From: Pseudolactococcus hodotermopsidis
GTDB lineage: Bacteria; Bacillota; Bacilli; Lactobacillales; Streptococcaceae
Direction of reading: 5' to 3'
NCBI RefSeq assembly: GCF_011170085.1
Contig: NZ_BLLI01000013.1
Coordinates: 1 to 38,743 of the forward strand
Length of the DNA: 38,743 nucleotides
Shown: positions 1 through 8,089 of the stretch, one piece after another
Layout of the letters: each line of letters opens with the position of its first letter
Position numbering within the stretch: position 1 is the stretch's first letter
Program-made: the position numbers and the translations under genes
Notes under the pieces: model-generated
Database searches by the model: none
Seen by the model: the letters and a program-made list of their open reading frames with translations, nothing else
Told to the model about the DNA's origin: nothing

Positions 1-2
1 AA

Positions 3-650
3 GAGTTCAGCGATTCAGAAGTAGATTCAGATTCGGACGAAGATAGTGATTCGGAACAGGATTCCAATTCTGAAGAATACAGCGATTCGGAGGAAGATTC
101 GATTTCCGAAGAGTTCAGCGATTCAGAAGAGGATTCAGATTCGGGCGAAGATAGCGATTCTGAAGAGGAATCGAGTTCAGAGGAACACAGTGATTCGGAG
201 GAAGATTCGATTTCCGAAGAGTTCAGCGATTCAGAAGTAGATTCAGATTCGGACGAAGATAGTGATTCGGAACAGGATTCCAATTCTGAAGAATACAGCG
301 ATTCGGAGGAAGATTCGATTTCCGAAGAGTTCAGCGATTCAGATGAGGATTCAGATTCGAGCGAAGATAGTGATTCGGAACAGGATTCCAATTCTGAAGA
401 ATACAGCGATTCAGAAGCAGATTCAAGTTCTGAAGAGTTCAGTGATTCGGAGGAAGATTCGATTTCCGAAGAGTCAAGTGATTCAGAAGTAGATTCAGAT
501 TCGGATGAGGATAGTGATTCAGAACAGGATTCCAATTCTGAAGAGTTCAGCGATTCAGAAGTGGATTCAGATTCGGACGAAGATAGCGATTCAGAAACAG
601 ATTCAAGTTCTGAAGAACACAGCGATTCTGAAGCATCAAGTGATCCAGAA
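3..650 (+). repeat. Coding tandem repeat, 36-bp unit (SD/SE-rich stalk)
   Basis: The in-frame tandem repeat has a 36-bp (12-residue) unit, with about 18 units visible before it decays near nt 650. There is higher-order structure: the block starting at nt 3 recurs almost exactly at nt 219, a 216-bp or 72-residue period. The two 6-residue half units, xxSDSE and xDSxSE, alternate. Such arrays commonly change length by recombination and can be collapsed in short-read assemblies. Confidence 0.9.
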
Positions 651-1604
651 ATAGATTTAAATTCCGAAGAACATAGTGATTCGGAGGTAGATTTTAGTTC
701 TGAAAAATTCAATGAATCAGATTCAATTGTGGGCAATTATTTTGATAATAGAGCTAGAAATATTATGCCAAATGAAGGTAATTCTGATACGACCAGTCAT
801 GATTTGCCAAATAAACAGTCTTTCGACATTGCCAGTGCAAATACGTCAAATGATGAAACGCCCACACCATATGGTTCTCTGTACCCAATCGTGTTACCGA
901 GAACAGCTAAACAAGCAGTAACAACAGTTGAGCCTACTTTACCAAGCAGTGCTAGCGCGGTTGAAGAGATTGTGAAAATGTTGCCAGCGCTAGGCGGTCT
1001 ATTTGTCGGTGTCGGTGGTACTGCTGCCTTTGCACGTAAGCGAGATATTTTGATAACGATTTCAACTGATGGTTATCTCAAGCGTAGCGCAACATCTGCA
1101 AATGCTGACACCATTAGAAATCGTGACACGATTACTTTTGCTGAAAAAGCGCGTTTATCTGATAAAATTTTAATTTTCACAAATTGTGGGAAAATGATTT
1201 ACCGACCAATTTCTGAAGTAAAAAACTTTCGACTTACTGAAAATGATGAAGGGCAACACATTAGTGAGTTGACTTCGGATATTTTACCAGATGAAAGAGC
1301 TATTTTTGCGAAAATTGTTGAGAGATGTGATTGTTCGGATAACGTTATTGTTGCGACCCAAAATGGTTTAGTCAAGCAGATTCCAATTAGTGATTTGGCG
1401 CCGAGACAAGACTATAAGAAAAATAGTCAAGAATATATCCATTTGTCAACTGATGACGAAGTAATTTGTGTTGCAAATGTGACAACTGAGACTTTTTTGT
1501 TCACAGCAGATGATGGGCAAACTATTTATATCAATCCAGAAGATATACCGATTGAAAGGGTTCATGATTCAGGTGTTCAGATTGAGGCAATAATCAAAGG
1601 GTAA
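3..1604 (+). CDS. Ser-Asp/Glu repeat surface protein with ParC-CTD-like tail (5' partial)
   Basis: The reading frame is open from the window edge, so the N-terminus is missing. The first ~215 codons are an acidic repeat with a 12-residue period (consensus E-x-S-D-S-E-x-D-S-x-S-E), like the stalks of Sdr-type surface proteins. A non-repetitive ~110-residue linker follows. At nt 981-1043 there is a sorting-signal-like segment: LPALGG, about 12 hydrophobic or small residues, then RKR. The remaining ~186 residues are not a normal sorting tail. They contain four GyrA/ParC C-terminal-type repeats ([59 protein letters not shown]) and closely resemble the streptococcal ParC C-terminal domain. A paralogous tail ends the protein at 32333-36229. 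A stem-loop at 1611-1645 follows the stop codon. A stalk exposed outside and a cytoplasmic tail are inferred. Confidence 0.85.
   Translation, partial: EFSDSEVDSDSDEDSDSEQDSNSEEYSDSEEDSISEEFSDSEEDSDSGEDSDSEEESSSEEHSDSEEDSISEEFSDSEVDSDSDEDSDSEQDSNSEEYSDSEEDSISEEFSDSDEDSDSSEDSDSEQDSNSEEYSDSEADSSSEEFSDSEEDSISEESSDSEVDSDSDEDSDSEQDSNSEEFSDSEVDSDSDEDSDSETDSSSEEHSDSEASSDPEIDLNSEEHSDSEVDFSSEKFNESDSIVGNYFDNRARNIMPNEGNSDTTSHDLPNKQSFDIASANTSNDETPTPYGSLYPIVLPRTAKQAVTTVEPTLPSSASAVEEIVKMLPALGGLFVGVGGTAAFARKRDILITISTDGYLKRSATSANADTIRNRDTITFAEKARLSDKILIFTNCGKMIYRPISEVKNFRLTENDEGQHISELTSDILPDERAIFAKIVERCDCSDNVIVATQNGLVKQIPISDLAPRQDYKKNSQEYIHLSTDDEVICVANVTTETFLFTADDGQTIYINPEDIPIERVHDSGVQIEAIIKG
1035..1601 (+). 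other. ParC C-terminal beta-pinwheel-like domain (within surface protein)
   Basis: This sub-domain starts immediately after the basic RKR that ends the hydrophobic segment. Four repeated motifs of the type hydrophobic strand, small residue, G-x-hydrophobic-K/R are spaced as in GyrA/ParC C-terminal repeats. The strings LIFTN-G--IYRP and LAP---Y-K-S recall the streptococcal ParC tail, as I remember it, rather than GyrA; no QRRGGKG GyrA-box is present. Family membership comes from pattern recognition, not a search. Confidence 0.75.
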
Positions 1605-1610
1605 AAATCA

Positions 1611-1648
1611 GAAACCGTCATGTATAAATTACGAGGCGGTTTTTCGAT
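1611..1648 (+). terminator. Stem-loop terminator after surface protein
   Basis: AAACCGTC pairs with GGCGGTTT (one G-T pair) across a ~15-nt loop and is followed by TTTTTCG. It lies directly downstream of the stop codon at 1604. Confidence 0.6.
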
Positions 1649-1682
1649 TGTCTTATAAATAGGCAAAAAAAGCCATAAATTT

Positions 1683-1698
1683 TGCTATAATAGAGTTA
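1683..1698 (+). promoter_or_regulatory. Extended -10 promoter of rlmB (leaderless start)
   Basis: TGC-TATAAT, an extended -10, occupies 1683-1691. The rlmB ATG begins at 1698, about where transcription should start (7 nt below the -10). No Shine-Dalgarno is present before the ATG, so the transcript is probably leaderless. No good -35 is visible. Confidence 0.6.
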
Positions 1699-2465
1699 TG
1701 AATAAAAATCAAGGAAAAAATAGCGAAACAGAATCGGCAAATGATACAGTCTACGGTGTTCATGCCGTTATTGACTCACTTACTGAAAATCTTGGCAATA
1801 AACTTTATATTCAAGACGATTTGCGTGGTAAGAATGTTGACAAGATGAAAAGTCTTGCCAGCGAGAAAAAAGTCAATATTTCTTTTATTAGTAAAGAAAA
1901 GCTAAAAGAAATGGCTGATGGTGGTGTACACCAAGGCTTTGTCCTAAAAACGAGTGCTTATGCCTATCAGGAACTATCAGATTTGCTGAAACTGACAAAA
2001 AATGCGGAAAATCCTTTGCTTATCATCATTGATGGCTTGACTGATCCGCATAATCTTGGGAGTATTCTCAGAACGGCTGATGCGACAAATGTTTCGGGCG
2101 TTATCATTCCCAAACATCGTTCGGTTGGTGTGACACCAGTTGTCGTCAAGACGTCGACTGGCGCAGTTAATCATATTCCAATTGCCCGTGTGACCAATCT
2201 ATCTCAAACGCTTGACAAGCTTAAAAGTGCGGGTTTTTGGGTTTTTGGTACGGACATGAATGGCACACCGTACAGTAAGTGGAACACACAAGGTAAAGTG
2301 GCGCTCATTATTGGTGCAGAAGGTGCTGGTATTACGTCAAATATCAAAAAGCAAGTTGATGAAATGATTACGATTCCCATGAAAGGTCATGTTCAGAGCC
2401 TTAATGCAGGTGTTGCGGCAGGCATTCTGATGTATGAATGGGCGCGAAATTTCGGTGCTAAGTAA
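1698..2465 (+). CDS. rlmB: SpoU/TrmH-family 23S rRNA 2'-O-methyltransferase (RlmB-type)
   Basis: The 255-residue protein has the SpoU (SPOUT) fold and would methylate a ribose 2'-OH in 23S rRNA using SAM; RlmB acts on G2251. An N-terminal substrate-binding domain (VYGVHAVIDSL) is followed by the catalytic knot with its three motifs: DPHNLGSILRTAD with the conserved N and R, LIIGAEGAGI, and IPMKGHVQSLNAGVAAG. Motif 3 usually reads SLNVSVAAG; here it is SLNAGVAAG, a small deviation close to the cofactor loop. The ATG lies only 6 nt below a TATAAT and has no ribosome binding site. The gene stands alone upstream of ftsA. TrmH-type tRNA activity cannot be excluded, but the N-terminal domain favours RlmB. 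Confidence 0.88.
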   Translation: MNKNQGKNSETESANDTVYGVHAVIDSLTENLGNKLYIQDDLRGKNVDKMKSLASEKKVNISFISKEKLKEMADGGVHQGFVLKTSAYAYQELSDLLKLTKNAENPLLIIIDGLTDPHNLGSILRTADATNVSGVIIPKHRSVGVTPVVVKTSTGAVNHIPIARVTNLSQTLDKLKSAGFWVFGTDMNGTPYSKWNTQGKVALIIGAEGAGITSNIKKQVDEMITIPMKGHVQSLNAGVAAGILMYEWARNFGAK

Positions 2466-2777
2466 ATGAAGAAGCGACTTTAAGGAAATTGTCGAATGAT
2501 GCAAGTTTTGAAGGCAATAGCTTAAATAACACAACAGATAGTATAAAATCAATCACAGATTTATCTGACAATTATCTCAAATTTTAGTCATTGGCTTCTT
2601 GGAAGAGAATTTTATTGTAGAAATTGTCAAAATTAAATTAGCTAAGTGACATTGAGTTGAAAATAGTGATATAAGCCAATTAAAACAACGATTGTAACGC
2701 ATACAGGAGTAGGTATCATCATCATATTTTCGCATGGAAAAAGCAACTGAACTTAAATTCTACAAATATTAACAAAA

Positions 2778-2811
2778 AAATCACAGTAAATATCTTGTTT
2801 TACTGTGATTT
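2778..2811. terminator. Perfect 13-bp stem-loop between rlmB and ftsA
   Basis: AAATCACAGTAAA and TTTACTGTGATTT pair perfectly around an 8-nt loop. A-rich and T-rich flanks make it usable as a terminator on either strand, though it lies about 310 bp beyond the rlmB stop. Confidence 0.55.
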
Positions 2812-2874
2812 TGTGTTAAAATAAAAAAGAGTGTTTATGCCGAAAATCGGATACTAGGCAACTTTTTACATAAT

Positions 2875-2936
2875 TATACTCTCTAGCTAGAAAATTAAAA
2901 TACAAAAACTGCTAATTTTCTAGGTAAAAGAGTATT
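2875..2936. repeat. RUP/BOX-like small hairpin element upstream of ftsA
   Basis: An ATACTCT/AGAGTAT end pair encloses a perfect 11-bp stem (CTAGAAAATTA with TAATTTTCTAG), giving a ~60-bp near-complete hairpin flanked by T/A. Ends of the ATACTC/GAGTAT type are typical of streptococcal RUP and BOX elements and of IS630-like termini. It ends 43 nt before the ftsA start, so it could also act as a leader hairpin. Confidence 0.5.
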
Positions 2937-2978
2937 AACTAAAAATATGATGAAATGGAAATGGAAGGAGTCGCTTTA

Positions 2979-4358
2979 ATGGCCAAAAGTGGACTTTATA
3001 CGGGACTGGATATTGGAACTAGCACAATAAAAGTGTTGGTTGCCGAGTATGTCTCAGGAGAAATGAATATAATCGGTGTCGGAAATGCAAAATCTGACGG
3101 TTTAAAAAATGGTACAATCGTTGACATTGAAAAGGTAGCAAATGCAATTCGTAAGGCAGTTAATGCTGCGGAAGAACGTGCGGGTATTCAAATCACAGAG
3201 CTGAATGTTGCACTTCCTGCTAATCGACTCGAAGTTGATACTTGTCAGGGTATGGTAACGATTAATAGTGAGTCAAAAGAAGTGGTTGAAAGCGACATTA
3301 CGCAAGTCGTTTCGAGTGCTTTGATGCGGGGTATGATGCCTGAGCGTGAAATCGTTGCTGTCGAACCAAAAGAGTTCACAGTTGACGGCTTTTCTGGTAT
3401 TTCAGATCCGCGTGGCATGTTTGGTGTCCGCTTAGAGATGAAAGGGCAAGTTTATACAGCGCCGAAAACTTTGGTACACAACATTCGTCGAGCAGTTGAA
3501 CGTGCGGGTTATCATATCGAAAATATCGTGATTGCACCTTTAGCCTTGGCACATCATGTGCTAAATGAGGGTGAGCGTGAATTTGGTACGGTACTGATTG
3601 ATTTGGGTGCGGGACAGACGAGTGTGATTGCAGTGCGCGATCAAGAATTGCAGTTTGCCCACATTATTTCTGAGGGTGGCGATTACGTTACCAAAGATAT
3701 TTCAACTGTTCTCAATACATCGCTTGAACAGGCAGATAATCTTAAACTCAACTATGGCGAGGCAACAACAGAACGCGCAAGTCAAGATGAAAAATTTCTT
3801 GTTGATGTTGTTGGCCACACAGAACCTGTTGAAATTACGGAATATTATTTGTCACAAGTTATTGAAGCGCGCTTGGTTCAAATTTTTACACGTGTCCGCC
3901 AAGATTTGGAGCGCTCGCGTGATATTGATTTACCAGGTGGTATTGTCTTACTTGGCGGTGCTGCAGCAATGCCAGGCATAACAGAGCTTGCTACGCAAGT
4001 TCTTGGTGCCAATGTTCGCCTATATGTGCCAAATGAAATGGGACTTCGTAATCCAACATTTGCTCAAGTTATTTCGATTGTTGATTATGTTGGCAGTCGT
4101 TCAGACATTGAGGTTTTGGTGGCGAGTTCAGCAGTCGGTAATCTTGCTTTTGCAGAACCAATAGTGGATAATGTACCGATTTACAATGAGCCAACGCCTA
4201 CACCTACTTATATTGAAAATACTTACTCGCAAGATAGCGATGAACCAACTTATGTGTTACCAAAACCACAAGTTAGTCAGACGCCATCAGGAGAAAAAGC
4301 GCCACGTGAGGGTATTTTTGACAAATTGCGTAATGTTGTCAATAATATGTTTGATTAA
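2979..4358 (+). CDS. ftsA: Cell division protein FtsA
   Basis: This is the actin-like protein that anchors FtsZ filaments to the membrane at mid-cell. GLDIGTSTIKVLV near the N-terminus is the phosphate-1 loop, GTVLIDLGAGQTSV is the phosphate-2 region, and LLGGAAAMPG is the adenosine loop. The C-terminus GIFDKLRNVVNNMF is the expected amphipathic membrane-binding helix, after a Pro/Thr-rich linker. I chose the ATG at 2979 because AAGGAG sits 8 nt upstream and it gives the normal MAKSGLYTGLDIGTS start; an ATG at 2955 has no ribosome binding site. The length is 459 residues. ftsZ follows after 76 bp, and co-transcription of the two is expected. Confidence 0.96.
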   Translation: MAKSGLYTGLDIGTSTIKVLVAEYVSGEMNIIGVGNAKSDGLKNGTIVDIEKVANAIRKAVNAAEERAGIQITELNVALPANRLEVDTCQGMVTINSESKEVVESDITQVVSSALMRGMMPEREIVAVEPKEFTVDGFSGISDPRGMFGVRLEMKGQVYTAPKTLVHNIRRAVERAGYHIENIVIAPLALAHHVLNEGEREFGTVLIDLGAGQTSVIAVRDQELQFAHIISEGGDYVTKDISTVLNTSLEQADNLKLNYGEATTERASQDEKFLVDVVGHTEPVEITEYYLSQVIEARLVQIFTRVRQDLERSRDIDLPGGIVLLGGAAAMPGITELATQVLGANVRLYVPNEMGLRNPTFAQVISIVDYVGSRSDIEVLVASSAVGNLAFAEPIVDNVPIYNEPTPTPTYIENTYSQDSDEPTYVLPKPQVSQTPSGEKAPREGIFDKLRNVVNNMFD

Positions 4359-4434
4359 AACTGGACTTAGGTAATTTCAAGATAGTGTAGAAAATAGATA
4401 TTACCTTACAAAATAAATTTGGAGAAATTAAATC

Positions 4435-5727
4435 ATGGAATTTTCATTTGACGATGGGCTCATGCAAGGAGCTGTTATAAAAGTTATCGGTGTCGGTGGT
4501 GGCGGTGGCAATGCCATTAATCGGATGGTTGAAGAAGGCGTTTCAGGCGTTGAGTTTATCGCCGCAAATACAGATGTTCAAGCACTTCACGCATCTAAAG
4601 CAGATGTTGTGATTCAACTCGGACCAAAATTGACACGTGGTTTGGGCGCAGGTTCAAAACCCGAAATCGGTCAAAAAGCGGCGGAAGAATCTGCCGAAGT
4701 CATTGAGCAAGCCTTACAAGGTGCGGATATGGTCTTTATCACTGCTGGTATGGGCGGTGGAACTGGTACAGGTGCTGCGCCAGTTATTGCTAAAATCTCA
4801 CGTGAATTAGGTGCCTTGACCGTTGGTGTGGTTACACGACCATTTGGTTTTGAAGGCTCAAAACGTGGTTATTTTGCCTCAGAAGGTATCGAAATGCTTA
4901 AAACGGCAGTTGATACTTTGTTGATTATTTCAAATAATAACTTACTTGAAATCGTTGACAAGAAAACGCCATTGACTGAGGCACTTCGTGAAGCAGATAA
5001 TGTTTTGCGCCAAGGCGTGCAAGGTGTGACAGACTTGATTACCAATCCTGGGATGATTAACCTTGATTTTGCTGATGTGAAAACTGTTATGGCAAATAAA
5101 GGTGATGCGCTCATGGGTATTGGAACTGCATCGGGTGAAGATCGTGTGATTGAGGCAACGCGTAAAGCGATTTACTCGCCACTTCTTGAAACAACGATTG
5201 AAGGCGCTGAAAATGTTCTCTTGAACGTGACAGGCGGTATGGATATGAGTTTGACCGAAGCCCAAGATGCTTCTGAGCTCGTTATTCAAGCCGCTGGTAA
5301 TGACGTCAATATCCTTTTGGGTACATCAATTGATGATAGCCTAAGAGATGAAATTCGTGTTACTGTTGTTGCGACAGGTGTCTCTGATGATGAGTTACAA
5401 GCCTCATATCAAACAACATTAAATCAAACACAAGCCCAACAACAGCCGATGCATCAGCAGCAAGCACCAGTAGAAGAGCAACCACGTCGTCGTGTGCTTG
5501 GTGCATCAAATCTTGATTTATCCAATAATAATTTTGGCACACGTCAAGCAGAACCTGAAAGTTCTGCACCAGAATCAGCTTTTGGTAACTGGGACATTCG
5601 CAAAGGAAACAATGTGCGTCGTGCACCAGCTGAGCCAGCTAATCCAGCTGGTGTCAGCAGTTTTGGAGGTACAGCAACCTCGTCAACTAATGATGACCTT
5701 GATATACCGCCATTTTTGAGACGTTAA
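4435..5727 (+). CDS. ftsZ: Cell division protein FtsZ
   Basis: This 430-residue tubulin-like GTPase forms the Z-ring. [14 protein letters not shown] near the N-terminus and the tubulin signature GGGTGTG at about residue 107 bind GTP, and [11 protein letters not shown] provides the T7-loop region with its catalytic acidic residues. A Gln/Pro-rich variable linker (about residues 320-415) is followed by the C-terminal peptide [11 protein letters not shown], which binds FtsA, SepF and other partners. A GGAG lies upstream of the ATG. The next gene, ylmE, begins 3 bp after the stop, so the genes are co-transcribed. Confidence 0.97.
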   Translation: MEFSFDDGLMQGAVIKVIGVGGGGGNAINRMVEEGVSGVEFIAANTDVQALHASKADVVIQLGPKLTRGLGAGSKPEIGQKAAEESAEVIEQALQGADMVFITAGMGGGTGTGAAPVIAKISRELGALTVGVVTRPFGFEGSKRGYFASEGIEMLKTAVDTLLIISNNNLLEIVDKKTPLTEALREADNVLRQGVQGVTDLITNPGMINLDFADVKTVMANKGDALMGIGTASGEDRVIEATRKAIYSPLLETTIEGAENVLLNVTGGMDMSLTEAQDASELVIQAAGNDVNILLGTSIDDSLRDEIRVTVVATGVSDDELQASYQTTLNQTQAQQQPMHQQQAPVEEQPRRRVLGASNLDLSNNNFGTRQAEPESSAPESAFGNWDIRKGNNVRRAPAEPANPAGVSSFGGTATSSTNDDLDIPPFLRR

Positions 5728-5730
5728 GTC

Positions 5731-6393
5731 ATGCACATTTTTGAAAATGTCCAAGAGGTTTTGAAAAAGATTGCCACAGTTGAAGAAAGTTGCGGGCGCA
5801 AAACCACTGTTGTCGGTGTCACTAAGTCTGTTGACACAAAGGCTGCACGTGAGTTGGTCAAGTCGGGGATTGTAAATATCGCTGAAAATCGGACTGAGCT
5901 TTTCTTGGATAAATATAACAAGATGTCTAATCTTGATGTGACTTGGCATCTTATTGGTACCTTACAACGTCGTAAAGTCAAAGAGGTCATTAACTTGGTT
6001 GATTATTTCCATGCGCTTGATTCTGTTAAATTAGCACAAGAAATTGATAAGCGAGCCAAACATGTCATCAAGTGTTTTTTGCAAGTCAATGTATCGGGTG
6101 AAGCAAGTAAACATGGCTTTTCGCCAAATGACTTAGACCAAGTTCTAGCGGAAATAGCTGATTTGTCTCATATTCAAATCGTTGGTTTAATGACAATGGC
6201 ACCAATTAATGCAACAGATGCTGAGCTTGATTCGATATTTGCCAAGGCAAGCGCCTTGCAACGTCAAATTGCGGCTCAAAATTTAACTCATAGCCCTTGT
6301 ACAGAGTTATCAATGGGAATGAGTCGAGATTATCAACGCGCTATTCAACATGGTGCAACTTTTGTTAGAATCGGTAGTGAGTTTTTCAAATAA
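5731..6393 (+). CDS. ylmE: PLP-binding protein YggS/YlmE family
   Basis: The protein has 220 residues and the fold-type III TIM barrel of the YggS/PROSC family. It binds pyridoxal 5'-phosphate and buffers cellular PLP and amino acid pools without a known catalytic reaction. The PLP lysine is in VVGVTKSVD at about residue 32. HLIGTLQRRKVK, VNVSGEASKHGF, GLMTMAP and ELSMGMSRDY are the other family blocks, the last contacting the phosphate. It sits three bases after ftsZ, its usual place in Gram-positive division clusters (B. subtilis ylmE). No separate promoter is evident. Confidence 0.93.
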   Translation: MHIFENVQEVLKKIATVEESCGRKTTVVGVTKSVDTKAARELVKSGIVNIAENRTELFLDKYNKMSNLDVTWHLIGTLQRRKVKEVINLVDYFHALDSVKLAQEIDKRAKHVIKCFLQVNVSGEASKHGFSPNDLDQVLAEIADLSHIQIVGLMTMAPINATDAELDSIFAKASALQRQIAAQNLTHSPCTELSMGMSRDYQRAIQHGATFVRIGSEFFK

Positions 6394-6412
6394 AATAAGT
6401 AGGTAGAAATTA

Positions 6413-6979
6413 ATGGCTTTTAAAGACTTTTTAGAAAAAGCAAGAGACTTTTTTGTAATAGGAGATGAGGACGAAACAGTAGGACCGCAAGCGCAAGTCG
6501 CGTCTGCTCCAACCCCTCCAGTTGCGGCGCAACCTCAGATACAACCGAAACGCCCGCAGGTCGTGACAAATAGCGCACCAACTCCTGAACCTAGGCAAGA
6601 ACAAAAAAAGCAAGTGCGACCTGAACCAATGCCAAATCAAGGGCATTCAAATACACCAAAAAGGAAACTCCCTCCTCAAACTCAAGGTCTTACCCCAACG
6701 ATTGCGATAAGGGAGCCAGCTGCCTATGATAATGTCATGGAATCAGCTCGTGTTGTGCGCAATGGCGAGAGTGTTTTGCTCAACTTTAAAAATATGAGCG
6801 ATCAACAAGCACGTCGGTCAATTGACTTTTTGACTGGGGTAATCTTTACAATTGATGGTGATATTCAAAATGTTGGTGGGCAAATTTTCTTGTTGACACC
6901 AAACGGTATGGCTGTTGATGCTGAAAAAGAATTGAGTGTGCTTTCAGGTCGTAATTTTGAAGGTTTGGACAATTTTTAA
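6413..6979 (+). CDS. sepF: Cell division protein SepF
   Basis: The 188-residue protein has an N-terminal amphipathic membrane-binding helix (MAFKDFLEKARDFFVIGDEDE), a Pro/Gln-rich linker at residues ~25-90, and the conserved C-terminal SepF domain (VLLNFKNMSDQQARRSIDFLTG through GGQIFLLTP). SepF polymerises into rings, binds the FtsZ C-terminal tail and helps align septum synthesis, partly redundantly with FtsA. It starts 20 bp after ylmE in the standard gene order. Confidence 0.95.
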   Translation: MAFKDFLEKARDFFVIGDEDETVGPQAQVASAPTPPVAAQPQIQPKRPQVVTNSAPTPEPRQEQKKQVRPEPMPNQGHSNTPKRKLPPQTQGLTPTIAIREPAAYDNVMESARVVRNGESVLLNFKNMSDQQARRSIDFLTGVIFTIDGDIQNVGGQIFLLTPNGMAVDAEKELSVLSGRNFEGLDNF

Positions 6980-7008
6980 GGTCAGTTTTCTAAAAATTGG
7001 GGGGAAGA

Positions 7009-7257
7009 ATGATTATTTTCATTGATAGGCTACTCACACTTTATGAGTGCGTTTTGATTATTTATGCTTTGATGAGTTGGGTGCCTGACCTTGCATTTAG
7101 TGGTGTTGGTAGGTTTATAGAGCGACTTGTTCGACCCTATCTATCTATTTTTGAACGTCTGCCACTGAGATTTGCGGGTATTGATTTCACGGTTATTGCT
7201 GGTCTTTTGATTCTTGAAGTGGTGCAACGTCTGCTTTTTTCTCTCTTTTATTTTTAA
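7009..7257 (+). CDS. ylmG: YggT/YlmG-family membrane protein
   Basis: The 82-residue integral membrane protein of the YggT family has two hydrophobic segments, about residues 5-25 and 62-80. The central motif is the family's P-Y-L-x-x-F (VRPYLSIFERL). The exact role is unknown; it is always found in division clusters. I chose the ATG at 7009 with GGGGGAAG directly upstream instead of a TTG at 6997. Its TAA overlaps the ylmH ATG by one base (TAATGG), which indicates translational coupling. Confidence 0.9.
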   Translation: MIIFIDRLLTLYECVLIIYALMSWVPDLAFSGVGRFIERLVRPYLSIFERLPLRFAGIDFTVIAGLLILEVVQRLLFSLFYF

Positions 7258-8048
7258 TGGAGCAGACAAGTATTTATCAGCATTTTCGGGCGAGCGAGCG
7301 CAACTTTATTGAAAAAGTCAGCGATTGGGTGGTGCGCGTTTCTGAGACTTACACCCTTGTTGTGACTGACTTTCTCAATCCTCGGCAGATTTTTATCTTG
7401 ACGACTTTGGCAAATGCGGCAGAACTTCAGCTATTTACCAGTTCAGCTGTCGCTGAAACAGAGTATGTTAAGGCAATTTTAGCACCAAGTTATTATGAAT
7501 TAGATGTGGCAGATTTTGAATTGGCTTTATTACAAATTGATTTTGCAAGTCAATTTGTCACACTTAAACATTCGCAAATTTTGGGAACTTTCCTTGGCGA
7601 AACTGGCTTGGAACGTGCTAAAATTGGTGATATTGTGGTGCATGATAGCTTTGCTCAGGTGTTTGTTGAGGCTAAACTTGTGCCACTATTTATTGAGAGA
7701 ATCACGAAAATTGCGCGAAGTGGTGTTAAAATTCGAGAGATTGATTTGGCACAGTTTGTTCCGTCAGCTGAACTTTCGCTAATGAAACAAATCACAGTGT
7801 CAAGTTTGCGTTTGGATAAAGCTATTGCAGGTATTTTTAATATCTCTCGCAATTTGGCGCAAAATTTGATACAATCAAGTAAGGTAAAGGTTAATTATGT
7901 AGAAAATCTGCGTAATGACTTTGAGCTTGATGAAAATGATCTGATTAGCGTGCGTGGTTTTGGGCGTTTTAAGATTGTTCAAAATCTTGGGTTGACCAAA
8001 AAAGAGAAACTTCGAGTAGAAGTTAAACTCATTACAAGTAAAATTTAA
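7257..8048 (+). CDS. ylmH: S4-domain RNA-binding protein YlmH
   Basis: The 263-residue protein carries a C-terminal S4 RNA-binding domain (ISVSSLRLDKAIAGIFNISRNLAQNLIQSSKVKVN, then VRGFGRFKI). The N-terminal part (KVSDWV to FLNPRQIFI) matches the YlmH layout. YlmH has been linked to division-cluster function and, in B. subtilis, to rescue of stalled ribosomal subunits. It is translationally coupled to ylmG. Confidence 0.92.
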   Translation: MEQTSIYQHFRASERNFIEKVSDWVVRVSETYTLVVTDFLNPRQIFILTTLANAAELQLFTSSAVAETEYVKAILAPSYYELDVADFELALLQIDFASQFVTLKHSQILGTFLGETGLERAKIGDIVVHDSFAQVFVEAKLVPLFIERITKIARSGVKIREIDLAQFVPSAELSLMKQITVSSLRLDKAIAGIFNISRNLAQNLIQSSKVKVNYVENLRNDFELDENDLISVRGFGRFKIVQNLGLTKKEKLRVEVKLITSKI

Positions 8049-8089
8049 ATTACTAAAAAACGTTACATATAATAAGGAGGATACCACCT

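Larger units (their letters stand above)
2466..2978. other. Intergenic region rlmB-ftsA, two inverted-repeat elements
   Basis: I see no convincing coding sequence here. The region holds a perfect 13-bp stem-loop at 2778-2811 and a hairpin element with ATACTCT/AGAGTAT ends at 2876-2935, listed separately. The AT-rich stretch in between may be decayed coding DNA, but no family can be read from it. Confidence 0.5.

Noticed and set aside
46-492. Lys/Arg/Ile-rich small proteins in the first 500 bp
   Set aside because: They are out-of-frame readings of the SD/SE-repeat gene.
981-1043. Ordinary cell-wall anchored LPxTG protein
   Set aside because: The motif is LPALGG (with LPSSA or LPNTD upstream), and about 190 residues of a different domain follow the basic stop.
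1035-1601. Remnant of a complete parC gene
   Set aside because: The domain is continuous in frame with the surface protein, has its own homologue in the second adhesin, and no topoisomerase catalytic part is present.
2337-2552. Minus-strand small protein overlapping rlmB end
   Set aside because: No ribosome binding site, no family pattern and it overlaps a conserved gene on the other strand.
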